DNA of 64,000 nucleotides from Rhizobium leguminosarum bv. viciae USDA 2370. Its GTDB lineage: Bacteria > Pseudomonadota > Alphaproteobacteria > Rhizobiales > Rhizobiaceae. The translations under genes and the position numbers were made by a program. Below are positions 8,601 to 17,694 of the stretch, piece by piece; the first letter of the stretch is position 1, and each line of letters opens with the position of its first letter. The stretch covers positions 237,676 to 301,675 of the forward strand of contig NZ_MRDL01000036.1 of assembly GCF_002008365.1 (NCBI RefSeq), given 5' to 3'. Under the pieces are notes generated by a model that worked only from the letters and a program-made list of their open reading frames with translations, made no database searches and had not been told where the DNA came from.

Positions 8601-11600
8601 TTGAATTTCCGTTCGTACGCTCGCAGAAGTGCACTGTCTTGCTGTGCCGAGTGTTCGGCTGATCGTGCATATTCTGCGAAGAGAGCAACGCGGTCCGAGA
8701 TATTATTCCAGGCTCCCGATGCTCGAAGGCTCTCGACGTCTTCAGCTTGTTCAAGCCATCCGCCGATCGCGCTCCGGGCCGCCACTGGATCTACATCGCC
8801 AAGCAACGGTATGGGGTGCCGGGGGAGTTGAATTCGTTGGACGGGGCTCGGCTTCGAACGCTGTGTTCCTTGCGCGAATGGACTGTTACCGAACGGAGCC
8901 ATGTCGAGAATCCTGCGCGTTGCAGGGCAGAAGAATCCCTCGACAACCGGAGCTATATAGGAGTTCCGCAGATCTAGCGCCCGTCGGTCGGGATCAGGGC
9001 CGAAAACAGGCAGCAGGTTGTGCCACGCTTGGTCGAAGCATTCTTCAATATCTGCACGATGCTCAGGCACGGAGATATCCAGTCCGAGTCCATTCAACAA
9101 CAGGGCCTGTGGCGTGGAGAGTACGGCAAGGTTCCGTGGCACGCCGGGCCACGCAAGTTTTCGCCGATCACCCAGCGTTTTCGCGCCTGGGCTCAGCAGC
9201 CCCTTGATCTTGGCACTAGGTGTAATCCAATGCATGAGGTCCTTGTGAACCGCGACCGCCGCGTTACCCCGCATGAAGAATGTAGTTATCGCGTAAAGGA
9301 ACGACCTCCAGTCATCGATGGTCTTCCCGCGGCGTGCAAACGGCGTGGGTAACGACTGCTGACCATCGATCGCCGGAAAACGCAGACGCGCCATTCCAAG
9401 CGTTTCGAGCGAGAGAGCCTTCCGTGGGCGTCTGGCGAGTTCGCGAAGAAGCAAGAATTCAGCGAGTTCAGCGCTACCGCTAAACAACCTTGGATCTCTG
9501 GGAGCCCACACCTCCTTCACCCACTTATCGACCTCATCCCTCTCGCTCAGGCGGCTGACCATCTCGTTCCATGGCAGGCCATCGACACGCTCTGCACCGG
9601 CTGCAGCCAGCTCCCTCTTCTTGCCAGCGAGCATGTCTTGAATTTCAGGAAGCGGGTTCTGAGCGACTACTGTTTCCAACGCCGCTATCTGCGCCTTGAG
9701 AGCGGAGGTATCAACCTGCGGAGCTGCGGAGAGTGAATGCTGGGCAGTATGGTATACGAAGGAACGGACGAAGTTTCGTTCGGCCTCCGCCTGCATTTTT
9801 GCCGACATCCGTGCCGTGCCCTGTCGACTGTCGGTGAACGATAGCAGCCGCCGACCTTGTGATGGGGCAGTATTGTCAATGCGACTAGGATCCACACCCT
9901 CCAGAAGTATAGGAGCCGCATTGGCAATCATGAACGGTGCGCCGAACCGGACTGGCCTGAGTAGGCTGTCGACGCCCCTGGCCGAACTCTTTCCACAGCA
10001 AGGACAAAAGTCGGCCTTCTCGTCGTAGGCAACGGTGACCGTGTCAGCCGCCTTTACTGACTGTGTTCGCCAGCCCTCGGTCGAAAGGTACAGAGGCCTA
10101 AAGCCGACGGCACCCTCCGGTCGAAGAAGAATGGTTCTGCGGATTTCAGGAAAGGCCAGCTCGACAGTTTCCTCGTGGTCTTCGGCTTCGTCGCCCGCTT
10201 CCGGGTCATCCTGATCACGAAGGGCTTCGAACTCAAATTCATCCGAGTCCACACCCCGGCGTGTCGAGCGAATCCTTTCGTTGGTGACATCGTCGTGGGC
10301 TTCAAGAACGACTTCGCCACACTCCTGGCAGCTTATGATCTCAAGGACTGGCGCGGAACATGTCGGGCACTCATCCCGAGGATCGATAAAGACCTCTCCG
10401 AAACCCCAACCAGTGGGGGAGTTCCTGCAATCCCGGTTTACGCAACTCCAAATTCCTGGGACCGCGCGCTCGAACCCGTGGATCCTCATCGGCGCAAGGT
10501 TTTCAGGTTCTTGAGTTTCCGGATTGGTTCGCTTGGCGTTTGCCAGGAAGGTCATGAATCTTTCTGCATCAAGGCCGATCACCTTTGCGACCTTATCCAT
10601 CTCGGACAGCGTTTGGGGACGATCAAACAGCTTCTTTGCAACGAAGTCCCACGCCACGTCGTCGGCAGCAAGGGTGTTGAAAAGCTCGTCGCCATTCAAC
10701 TGCTCGAGCCGATCTCTTGGGGGAAGCTTCCCCCTTATTGTAGGTCTTGACGGGAGCTGCCTTGTACCTTCGACAACATGGACATTCGCATCCGCGATCC
10801 CGGCCACATCCGCAAGGAAGCGCCTCAACTGGTTTTGGACGTCGTCTCCCGACCCGATGGTCGCAGATGTTGCGACGAAGTGGACTTCCTCGGGCTTGCA
10901 ATCAAATGCGAGAAGAACCCGCCTAAGAAGAAGCGCGATTTCCGCGGCTGCGGCTCCGACAAGCGAATGCGCCTCGTCAAGAACAATCCATTTGAGCTTG
11001 CCCCTCGATTTCTCGATGATAGGCTGGTCTTCAGTCCTCGCCAGCATGTATTCGAGCATGGTCACGTTTGTTACGAGAACCGGCGGCGGGCTAGTGCGGA
11101 GTTGCTCGCGGTCGATCTGCTGCTCTGGTGTGGCGCGCCGCAAGCTGTCTGGTTGCGAATTCGGCAGGTCTCCATTGTACAGGCAATAGCGAATGCTGCC
11201 GCCGAATGGGCGCGTCCAGGCCGACAGGCGTTCTCGCTGGCTCTCAATCAGGGCGTTGAGCGGATACAGCATTATGGCCTGCACGCCCTCGATTCTTGCA
11301 CTGCCGGGGGTCGCTTGCGATACGAGATCACTCAGGATCGGAAACAGGAAGCATTCTGTCTTCCCGGAACCTGTGCCTGACGTGACTAGGACGGATTGAG
11401 GACTGCCAGGCTTCGAAAGGTGTTCCCACGCTTCCAATTGATGCCGAAAGGGACGTCTTGATTTTGGGAACCGATAATCACTGCCGTCCGGCAACCCGTC
11501 GATGGCCTCGACGAAGCGGGGGTGGAGAACTTTCGACGGAACGCCGACCATGTTGACTGAAGCTGGAACGAATGGGTGGGCGCCCTCTATGATTGGTTGC

Positions 11601-11746
11601 TGTAGTAGGCCACCGGCCGCCGCGGTCTCAGCGGTGAAGACCTTACGCAAATGATCGATGAGATGCGTGTCTCGAATGCCAGATTGGGAAATGATTGCTT
11701 CGGCAGACCGGCGGCGTATTTCGGAGAGAGTGGCGAAGGGCTTCAA
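5627..11746 (-). CDS. druE: Very large DEAD/DEAH helicase with DUF1998 domain, Druantia DruE-like
   Basis: 2039-aa superfamily 2 helicase. Motif I is at 122-130 (TSGTGSGKT) and DEAH at 257-260; the helicase C half contains TTMEMGVDIG and QRVGRAGRRGQ. Several CxxC pairs follow (CPTCSAP, CPCCGKS, CKRCGSSDSN, CPVCAGPV). The late DUF1998-type cysteine cluster reads DCSNSGCTSGCAACV. Size and architecture match DruE, the shared component of Druantia defence systems, better than the smaller MrfA/YprA helicases. The start is a TTG overlapping the stop of the upstream gene (TTGA), so it is translationally coupled to the DruH-like gene. Function against phage is inferred from the family. A DISARM-like DrmA/B role is less likely because DrmC and a methylase are absent. 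Confidence 0.78.
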   Translation of the reverse strand: MKPFATLSEIRRRSAEAIISQSGIRDTHLIDHLRKVFTAETAAAGGLLQQPIIEGAHPFVPASVNMVGVPSKVLHPRFVEAIDGLPDGSDYRFPKSRRPFRHQLEAWEHLSKPGSPQSVLVTSGTGSGKTECFLFPILSDLVSQATPGSARIEGVQAIMLYPLNALIESQRERLSAWTRPFGGSIRYCLYNGDLPNSQPDSLRRATPEQQIDREQLRTSPPPVLVTNVTMLEYMLARTEDQPIIEKSRGKLKWIVLDEAHSLVGAAAAEIALLLRRVLLAFDCKPEEVHFVATSATIGSGDDVQNQLRRFLADVAGIADANVHVVEGTRQLPSRPTIRGKLPPRDRLEQLNGDELFNTLAADDVAWDFVAKKLFDRPQTLSEMDKVAKVIGLDAERFMTFLANAKRTNPETQEPENLAPMRIHGFERAVPGIWSCVNRDCRNSPTGWGFGEVFIDPRDECPTCSAPVLEIISCQECGEVVLEAHDDVTNERIRSTRRGVDSDEFEFEALRDQDDPEAGDEAEDHEETVELAFPEIRRTILLRPEGAVGFRPLYLSTEGWRTQSVKAADTVTVAYDEKADFCPCCGKSSARGVDSLLRPVRFGAPFMIANAAPILLEGVDPSRIDNTAPSQGRRLLSFTDSRQGTARMSAKMQAEAERNFVRSFVYHTAQHSLSAAPQVDTSALKAQIAALETVVAQNPLPEIQDMLAGKKRELAAAGAERVDGLPWNEMVSRLSERDEVDKWVKEVWAPRDPRLFSGSAELAEFLLLRELARRPRKALSLETLGMARLRFPAIDGQQSLPTPFARRGKTIDDWRSFLYAITTFFMRGNAAVAVHKDLMHWITPSAKIKGLLSPGAKTLGDRRKLAWPGVPRNLAVLSTPQALLLNGLGLDISVPEHRADIEECFDQAWHNLLPVFGPDPDRRALDLRNSYIAPVVEGFFCPATRRILDMAPFGNSPFAQGTQRSKPSPVQRIQLPRHPIPLLGDVDPVAARSAIGGWLEQAEDVESLRASGAWNNISDRVALFAEYARSAEHSAQQDSALLRAYERKFKDGEVNILNCSTTMEMGVDIGSVSTVMMTNVPPSVASYKQRVGRAGRRGQSFSLAFTFCRDRPLDREAFVSPISYLDRKLAAPRVALSSRPIVQRHVNAFLLRRFMIGRGGDPIRMTIGAFLGAPAGVGERRLLLEQRPVAHFKDWLQAPTTLELVEAELERLVRHSVLEGEKAMIDTCLQTVTDLEETFLSEWDGLQTLAKDEDVKGAGRSRMGMELQRLCDEFLLSALADRGFLPGHGFPTGVVTFLPYRSKSDQPLDGRRTTRLSGPQRSLDLAIRDYAPGSEIVLDGLVHKSAGVLLNWKRPATEENIRDVQSLKFHWNCKRCGSSDSNRNKLVECPVCAGPVTSRQYLRPGGFTVDARDKVHAETDLISYVAPEEPSVSVRAAPWVSLPIPDLGRLRSTREGAVYYSNRGPTKNGYALCLHCGRAAPDHPVLDTGDVDQTTPSPLAGHAPLRWKKDENALVCEGNNNAWTVRRNMELGYEITTDVFELQPSNPLSKAAATALAIAIREGTARILGIEADEMGFATKISDGFLGGRAASMLVFDRAAGGAGFAASIPGHLSKVLYEATEVLDCSNSGCTSGCAACVLVRDAPFESGSLDRIGALRFLRNHLSFDQALDDGDRYSKDSLASTSVLDEVERALRDGQKPSLQIFLPAETDAGEMAAWPLISVLDRWRVHGHKIGFVVPDELIKNCDTAGRLALYDLGKRFATGARPFPICIGSMPITGNGSKIGVAVGSTGSRTVWASREEKPWLPGETWGVPVERPIVRGSIDFQSETKPLDETTLLPSPDSKYETITNELDRPASLFGAAMANRIRGLLAPLGIAKEQKVTSIRYSDQYVRSPLVAKLFIDTVVALVKGSPHTVELLTSPPAPRNGTQYRVFDDWRDGPEAEQSIQAYAREKGVNLNVQFAQIPHARYMDITFEGGLSVSLAFDQGFGAWQAPRSGANIRHDFTAALPRQANALSRLSIPVARNGHGSTYVVASRIK

Positions 11747-14700
11747 TGTGTGACCTCGAAATGGCGCACGAGATGTGCGTATGCGAATGAAACGTATCTG
11801 CTGTGCTCGCGAAGAGCCTTTCGCAGCAAGATGTCGCTGGACGGGGTGATCTTAAGCATTCCTCGAGACGCGGCCGCCAACGCTACCGGGGCTACGACAC
11901 CTTCAAAGTCGCCGAAACTGAAGTTATGGAATGCGGTCGGCAGTCTTATTCGGGCAGTGAGGATCTGTTCGAGAACTGGATCTCTCCGCACGGATGGAGT
12001 CACAGTGTCGTCGTCGAACATCCTCTGTTCCCGCATGAAATTCTGCAGGACATCCTCCAGCGCTGGCATTGCTGTTTCTGGGAAGCCGAATTTCACGAAC
12101 ATTCGATCCAACCCGGGTTCCAAGGCAAGAATGCTGACACGCATGGATTTAAGATGTTCGATGACCAGACCCTGTCGCATCTCCTCAGGCAATGCCGAAA
12201 GAGCCGCTTCGAGTGCGTCACGCGTCGCAACGAACGCTTCCTCCCAGGCACCGGAAGGAATGGTGAGCCACAGAAACGGCAGTTGTTCCTGCAGATTCCA
12301 GATCGCTTGGCGTTCGCCGTCCGTTGCCGCAGAGAAGAGCAAGCGGAGTAGGGCACGAGGTTGGATGGCGACTTGCTTCAGCACCTCAAATGCCGAGGCC
12401 GGAAGACCATTGAGTGAGCCTACGAGTGTGACCAGGAACCTGATGTCTTCGATGGGGAGCTCTCCCTTCATCAGGAGATCGACAGCTATCTGCAGCTCGG
12501 ACATAAGCTTTGCGTAGTCCTGCTGTGCGAGTGCGGACTGCAACGGCGTTCTCGGAGCATGGCCCAGTGGCAGGTGAACAAGCAGAGGACGAGATACGAC
12601 GTCTGGACCGTCGCGCAGATATACGAGGCAAGGACCCGTACACCATTCCGGGATCTCATATGCGCCGTCTGACCTTACCCGAAGAAGATGCTCTCGCTCT
12701 GGATTCATGATCATTCGTGCAACGGGCTGTTCCGTGAATTCGGACGAGAACACTATAGCGCCATCTACCGGCCTTGGCCGCGGGTAGCGATACTGCTTCA
12801 GGCAGATTGGCTTTCGGGAATCGCCGAGGAAATCAAGTTCCAAGACTGCGTCCTGATCCGCAATTTGGGCCATGAATTCCTCCATCACCCTTTTCAGTGC
12901 GGACAACGGAAACTCGTCGGCGAACTTGAACTGCAGGGAATTCGATCTGGAAACCCGAGGAGTGACCGTCAGTGTTGTGTTATGCGGCGAGACTGCGATC
13001 GCGCCGCGTAGCGCAGTAATGTCGATCTCCTGACCAGCTCCGGCAACTCTGCCGTCGCCAAGGATGATCGCCGCGTCGCGGCTCTTCAGTGTGATAGTCA
13101 TGTGGAACGATGGCCCGCTTGGCGCACGCAGCCCCGCGACCATCTTGTAGCTTGGCTTTCCATTGAAGGAGAACCGCTGCTCTTGATCCCCGCGTTCGAT
13201 TACCCTTACGTCCTCTGGCAGGACGACGCTCCACCCCGGAAGTGACTCATGTGAGACGATGCCTTCAGTTGCGCTCGTCATGCGTCCATGGATCCTCGCG
13301 TTATTGGGCAAAATCGCGATGCGCCGCCGTTCCAGTTGGATATCCGCAAGAGGGTCTCTCCACGAGATATCGAAAAGGCCATGGTCCACTAGCTTCCCAT
13401 CGGGGAGTGATTTCCATGCGTCCCCGGGGCGACGATATAGGAGTTCACCTTTTTTCGGCTGACGGCCTCCCCCGTTTGATCCGATCCTGACCGTCACCGA
13501 TCCCTCGTAGAGTTCGATTTCATCGTCTGTGTGGAGCGGGGTCGACATAGCCGACGATAGTTCGAGGCTCTCCTGACGCTCGTCCTTGCCAGCCTCAACG
13601 CGGTAGCGCTCTCCCGTCGATGCGCCAGGCTTTGAGAAATAGACAGTTCCGGTTACGGCATGAAGCGCATTTGCATCTCCAACGCTCCAGGTTCGACCGA
13701 GAGTTGTTCCTTCTGCGGCGATTGCCTCCCAGTCCTTCGGTACCAGAGTGTAGAGCAGGGACGGTGGCAAACTCGCGGAACCGGTCTTTGCAAGTCTCAG
13801 CTTGCCAGGTTGTGATGTATCCGATCCCTCGACTGGAATGAACGTCGCGATCGGGGAGGTGACGGGCGTGCCATTCGGCCAAACTATGGATACGGCCTCG
13901 GATCCACACGTCAGGTTCGCAGTCACGCTTTCATTGAGTTGAAAGCCAACGATCAATCTCCCAAGCGATACAAGCGGACGAACCCTCCACGCATGTGCTC
14001 CTTCAACCGGAGGCTCGAACAACGCGATCTGACTCGGGAGGAAATTCGCCAGAGTTCCGGATGGGCTCGCCCTCCATCTTCCGGCAGGTGGAACACCATG
14101 CAGACGTCCCGCCGGGATTTCGCCTTCGGCATTCAAAAGCAGCGCCGGTTGCCATCTCACTCCATCGAAACACAGATATCGTTCGGCACCGATTCCGCTG
14201 CTGGTTATCGAACCCACCTTCTCGTTCAGCAGTCCGCCCAGCAGCTTCCGCGCGATCTGGTCATGCTCGGCGCGCATGTAGATCGGAAGGCTCTCCTTCC
14301 AGTCCGGGCTGTGAGCGTCGAGGTATCGAACCGGATCTATGTTCGAAGGCCCTTGGTCAAGCACCTTTCGCCACTTCAGGAGCTCGACGATGAGTTCGCA
14401 ACAGAGATCCACGAATCCATCTTGTCTGTACGACACCGGCATCCGCCACGACATATCATGAGCGAAACCGCGGACATGCTCACGATCGGCACCTGTGAGT
14501 GCAAATCGCATCACGGTCCGAAGGTAGTCGGATAGCCATATCGATCCACTGTCTGCCAGGAGATGAGCAGAGATCCCGCCCTCCAGCGCAATCGTAAGGA
14601 GGAATTCGCGACTTGTTTCCGATCTGATCAGATGCCGCTTCCAGTATCCAATGCCGATTCTGGTAAGATTCCTTTTCGTGTGGTCTGGCAACTCTTGAAG

Positions 14701-15147
14701 AACTTCCGCAGCGACCGAATCCCATTTGAGGAAGAGAGTCGTCGCCTCACGTCGGAACCATTCGGCACAGAATGCGACGAACATGCTTGCCGCCGTGCCG
14801 TCCTCCTGCAACAGCCGTGCCGTCGACAAACGCAAACGCTCCCGAAGGTCGGCGTATTCCTGATCGGTCATCCGGTACTGATGGAGTGGCCTTCCATCAG
14901 GAGCATTCAAGTTGCGCTTGAGGAGGAACGCGACATTCCAATGTTTACTTTGTGCCTGCGGAGCAGGGGAGCCAGGCGCTTTCCTCAGCCGCCTTAGCAG
15001 GCCAACAACTTCCATGTGGAGTTCTATAGCTTCATCAGAGCTTCTGGGCTTTAGAACTCCGCTGATTTCCTCAAGTCGAGCTAAGTTGTCGCGACTTCGA
15101 TTAAACTCGGCGCGCAGATCTTGATCGGATAGTTCTTTGAGACGCAA
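11743..15147 (-). CDS. druH: Druantia type III DruH-like protein, 1134 aa
   Basis: Large protein without classical enzyme motifs that I can recognise, immediately upstream of and TTGA-overlapping the DruE-like helicase. A DruE-type helicase with a single partner of about 1100 aa is the composition of Druantia type III (druH-druE). The N-terminus (1-70) is charged and helical. A central part (about 380-780) looks beta-rich with many short repeats of G/S/T and hydrophobic residues. The start is TTG at 15147, preceded by a strong Shine-Dalgarno GGAGGGGGAAAG. The name rests mainly on context and size, so it is less certain than druE. Confidence 0.62.
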   Translation of the reverse strand: MRLKELSDQDLRAEFNRSRDNLARLEEISGVLKPRSSDEAIELHMEVVGLLRRLRKAPGSPAPQAQSKHWNVAFLLKRNLNAPDGRPLHQYRMTDQEYADLRERLRLSTARLLQEDGTAASMFVAFCAEWFRREATTLFLKWDSVAAEVLQELPDHTKRNLTRIGIGYWKRHLIRSETSREFLLTIALEGGISAHLLADSGSIWLSDYLRTVMRFALTGADREHVRGFAHDMSWRMPVSYRQDGFVDLCCELIVELLKWRKVLDQGPSNIDPVRYLDAHSPDWKESLPIYMRAEHDQIARKLLGGLLNEKVGSITSSGIGAERYLCFDGVRWQPALLLNAEGEIPAGRLHGVPPAGRWRASPSGTLANFLPSQIALFEPPVEGAHAWRVRPLVSLGRLIVGFQLNESVTANLTCGSEAVSIVWPNGTPVTSPIATFIPVEGSDTSQPGKLRLAKTGSASLPPSLLYTLVPKDWEAIAAEGTTLGRTWSVGDANALHAVTGTVYFSKPGASTGERYRVEAGKDERQESLELSSAMSTPLHTDDEIELYEGSVTVRIGSNGGGRQPKKGELLYRRPGDAWKSLPDGKLVDHGLFDISWRDPLADIQLERRRIAILPNNARIHGRMTSATEGIVSHESLPGWSVVLPEDVRVIERGDQEQRFSFNGKPSYKMVAGLRAPSGPSFHMTITLKSRDAAIILGDGRVAGAGQEIDITALRGAIAVSPHNTTLTVTPRVSRSNSLQFKFADEFPLSALKRVMEEFMAQIADQDAVLELDFLGDSRKPICLKQYRYPRPRPVDGAIVFSSEFTEQPVARMIMNPEREHLLRVRSDGAYEIPEWCTGPCLVYLRDGPDVVSRPLLVHLPLGHAPRTPLQSALAQQDYAKLMSELQIAVDLLMKGELPIEDIRFLVTLVGSLNGLPASAFEVLKQVAIQPRALLRLLFSAATDGERQAIWNLQEQLPFLWLTIPSGAWEEAFVATRDALEAALSALPEEMRQGLVIEHLKSMRVSILALEPGLDRMFVKFGFPETAMPALEDVLQNFMREQRMFDDDTVTPSVRRDPVLEQILTARIRLPTAFHNFSFGDFEGVVAPVALAAASRGMLKITPSSDILLRKALREHSRYVSFAYAHLVRHFEVTH

Positions 15148-15457
15148 CTTTCCCCCTCCGTTGCATCAGACCCTGACACAACAATGGTTACCTCTAGTTG
15201 AAATCGCTCCGCAAGTGGAAATATGCGGGTTCTCAACACCTTGATGTTGCAGGCAGATGCCGCCGGCCGATACCCGATCAACTCGTGCAGCACCTTTGAA
15301 GGCGACCCGCCCACGAATGTTGCTTGACGCCTCGCCACATGTTCTTTATTCGTTCCCGCCCATGAACACCTTCGCGCGCACCTCGATACGAATACGCTGA
15401 CGCACTCCGGATCCGTCCGGTGTCGCCCTGTTCTGCGTTTCGTTTACGAGGGATGCC
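15148..15457. other. Divergent promoter region between druHE and the TnsA-like/AAA pair
   Basis: About 310 bp. It carries a perfect SOS-box match (15341-15355). A minus-strand frame of 85 codons (15081-15338, MARRQATFVGG...) has protein-like composition but overlaps the start of the DruH-like gene and has no clear ribosome binding site. I do not call it as a gene. Confidence 0.5.
15341..15355. promoter_or_regulatory. Candidate LexA operator (SOS box) GTTC-N7-GTTC
   Basis: GTTCTTTATTCGTTC fits the alphaproteobacterial LexA site GTTC-N7-GTTC exactly. It lies 103 bp upstream of the TnsA-like gene and about 190 bp upstream of the DruH-like start. A random match to this pattern is expected about once per 33 kb (both strands), so position in a promoter region is what makes it credible. 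Confidence 0.55.
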
Positions 15458-16075
15458 ATGAAGGTAATCTCGACTGACCGGAGGGACGATGCTGTTCCGC
15501 ACAAGGTCACGCTTTCACCGATTTACACACCTCTGGCGACCATCAAGTGCGATGGCCCCGCCAAGTTTCGATCACAGCAGGCGAGGGACTTCGCGTGCCT
15601 GCTTGATCTTGATCCCAATGTCGTTCGATGGAGCGCCGCGCCACCGCTGCTGCGCGATGGTGACGACGAATACCAACTCGATTTCCTCGTGCTGACTGTG
15701 GAAGGCGGATCCTTCCTAATCGATGTCGGCCAGGAGGAGCCATCGCCGCCGATCTGGCTATCCAGCGCGATCGAATCCATGGGGCACCTATATCGCCCTG
15801 TGGCGATGATCGACTTCGCCGACAGCTTCCGCCTCCGGAACGCGAAGGATCTTCTCCGATACGGCTTCTATCGGCCACCGCTGGGCGACAGGATTCGTCT
15901 TCTGGCCGGCCTCGAAGAAATGGGATCGCTGACGATTGCGGAATGCCTGTCGGCGATCCAGGAAGGACGCCCGATGCCGACACTGGCATCGCTCATCCTC
16001 CAAGGATTCCTGGAGGTCGACCTCGACGATGCCCTGATCAGCCCGGAAACGCAGGTGCGCCGGATACGGGGATGA
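15458..16075 (+). CDS. TnsA-like endonuclease-fold protein, active-site residues apparently lost
   Basis: 205 aa with TnsA-like organisation. The N-terminal helix reads RSQQARDFACLLDLDPNVV (38-56), followed by a core with Asp at D75 (EYQLDFLVLT) and a strand FLIDVG (86-91). The C-terminal part is helical: LRYGFYRPPLGDRIRLL, LTIAECLSAIQEGRPMP, FLEVDLDDALI. TnsA enzymes need Glu in the first helix, Asp in the PDF motif and Lys in the IxVK strand. Here the Glu position is Ala and the Lys position is Gly91, so strand cleavage is doubtful. It is a second, divergent TnsA-like gene, not the one in the transposition operon. The downstream AAA+ gene follows after 51 bp. A GAGGG sequence precedes the ATG. 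Confidence 0.6.
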   Translation: MKVISTDRRDDAVPHKVTLSPIYTPLATIKCDGPAKFRSQQARDFACLLDLDPNVVRWSAAPPLLRDGDDEYQLDFLVLTVEGGSFLIDVGQEEPSPPIWLSSAIESMGHLYRPVAMIDFADSFRLRNAKDLLRYGFYRPPLGDRIRLLAGLEEMGSLTIAECLSAIQEGRPMPTLASLILQGFLEVDLDDALISPETQVRRIRG

Positions 16076-16126
16076 CGTGACGCAATCAAGCGCCAGCAAT
16101 CGTCATCTCTAATCCGGGACACATCA

Positions 16127-17077
16127 ATGAAAAATATCTCTCGCGACGGGCACGATTTCTCGCTGCCCGAATTCCTTGCGTATGCATCCATTAGCGGCGC
16201 TATGCGTCCATTTAAGCGTGCGACGCGCTATGCCATCGGCCTCATCGTTCCCGACTGGGATCGAAGGGTCACCTACATGCGGGCGGCGCTCGTGGTTATC
16301 GACCGGGAACTGGATTTCCGCTTCCGGGATCAGGTGAAGGCCTTCGATGACGAAAAGCTCGAATCCTCGATCGAATCCGTGCTGGACATGCTGCAGAACA
16401 CGAAGACGATCATCCTCTTCAAGTCGGCAGAAGCGATCCCTTCTGATCTCCGGCATGCTCTCGATGCAATCGTAGAAGTTCGGCCGCTTGACGGCCGTCT
16501 GGTGCGCGGTGTGGTTCGGTGGGCGTACGGCGTCGGGGTCACCGAGCATCAAGCGGAGGCACTCGCGAGGACCAACTGGAAACGGCTGAAGCTTGCCATG
16601 ACGCGCGGCCGGCCGATCTCGCGCGTGTTCGCAATCCTTGAAAAGATGGCGCAGGAGGAGCCGTCAGCACCAAGGCAGACGAAGGATCCCGAAGCGCTCT
16701 CCGATATCCGTCTCGAACACATGGAGGGATACGGCGAAGCCAAGGAGTGGGGCCTTGAGCTTGCACGCGATCTAGCCGACTGGCGCGCAGGTACGATCAC
16801 CTGGGAGGACGTCGACAAGGGGGTGCTACTATCCGGTCCGCCGGGGACGGGTAAGACGTTGTTCGCCCGGGCGGTCGCTGCTTCGTGCCATGTGAAGCTG
16901 ATCGCCACCTCGTACGCCAAATGGCAGGCAAAGGGATATCTCAACGACTTCCTGAAGGCGATGCAGAAGAGCTTCAAGGACGCCAGAGATGCCGCGCCGG
17001 CAATCCTGTTCATCGATGAGATCGACGCATTCGGATCTCGCGATGATGCTCAGGGCAACAATGCTTCCTATCTTTAG
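16127..17077 (+). pseudogene. AAA+ ATPase (FtsH/26S-type), truncated after Walker B
   Basis: 316 codons. The N-terminal 200 residues are unrecognised. A AAA+ core begins near 230, with Walker A GPPGTGKT (about 236-243) and Walker B ILFIDEIDAF (about 291-300). The frame then stops within 17 codons (NNASYL-stop), so sensor 1, the arginine finger and the whole lid subdomain are missing. Normal AAA+ modules need about 120 more residues, and FtsH-like ones a further protease domain. The break at about 17070 coincides with the end of the opposing operon, which suggests a recombination junction. It forms a pair with the TnsA-like gene just upstream. A truncated protein could still bind ATP, but hydrolysis is unlikely. 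Confidence 0.7.
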
Positions 17078-17694
17078 AGCAAGTAACGCGACGGCGGTTC
17101 GGCACCCTCCCGCGGCTCGTAGTCGAACCTGATCGGAAGCCACATCCATTGCCCGAAGTTCGGTGCAACCGGTATTGGAGACACCTCGAGCTGCCGCTGA
17201 TAGTGCTTCGCCATCGCTCTGGAGCGGCGCTCGAAGTCATCCATTCCTGGAGCGGCGGGATCATGGAACCTGCCCTCCCACTCGAGCGGGAACGCCTTCA
17301 ACATCATCATCGCTGCGCGCCGCGAGAACTCGCGCTTGATGGCCGATCTCATCGTCGGCCAGAAGCCAGGCATAGGGCGTGGTACGACCAGTCTGTGGAA
17401 CACCACGACCGAGCCACAGTCGAGTGGGTGCTCCCACGCATCGCCCCAGCATTGTTCCAGCACAGCAGCCATCTCGTAGTCTTCTTGACTTTGGCTGTCC
17501 GCGACATCGAAGAATTCCGCTTCGTCGACCGGGTACGCTGGCGTGCTCCACTCGAAGAACATTGCATGCGCATCGAGCGCGTCATCGCGCGCGAACTTGA
17601 GCGTCACGTAGCGCTTTCTGAAGGCGCCCTCATCGACCCTGAAGCTTCTGCCTCGTTCGCATGAGACAGTTATCCCATGCCCAAAGTCCTTCAC
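17074..17694 (-). CDS. Hypothetical protein, about 206 aa, last gene of a three-ORF operon
   Basis: I do not recognise the family. I place the start at GTG 17694, because that codon overlaps the stop of the preceding small ORF as GTGA. The same frame stays open further upstream only because it overlaps other genes. The protein begins MKDFGHGITVSCERG. It has a strand-rich N-terminus, an acidic segment VDEAEFFDVADSQSQED, and a basic, proline- and aromatic-rich C-terminus (FGQWMWLPIRFDYEP). No signal peptide or membrane helix. Its stop overlaps the 3' end of the truncated AAA+ gene by four bases on the other strand. Confidence 0.6.
   Translation of the reverse strand: MKDFGHGITVSCERGRSFRVDEGAFRKRYVTLKFARDDALDAHAMFFEWSTPAYPVDEAEFFDVADSQSQEDYEMAAVLEQCWGDAWEHPLDCGSVVVFHRLVVPRPMPGFWPTMRSAIKREFSRRAAMMMLKAFPLEWEGRFHDPAAPGMDDFERRSRAMAKHYQRQLEVSPIPVAPNFGQWMWLPIRFDYEPREGAEPPSRYLL

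Noticed and set aside
15081..15338. 85-aa minus-strand ORF upstream of the DruH-like gene
   Set aside because: Overlaps the DruH-like start by 67 bp and lacks a ribosome site; composition alone is not enough to call it.
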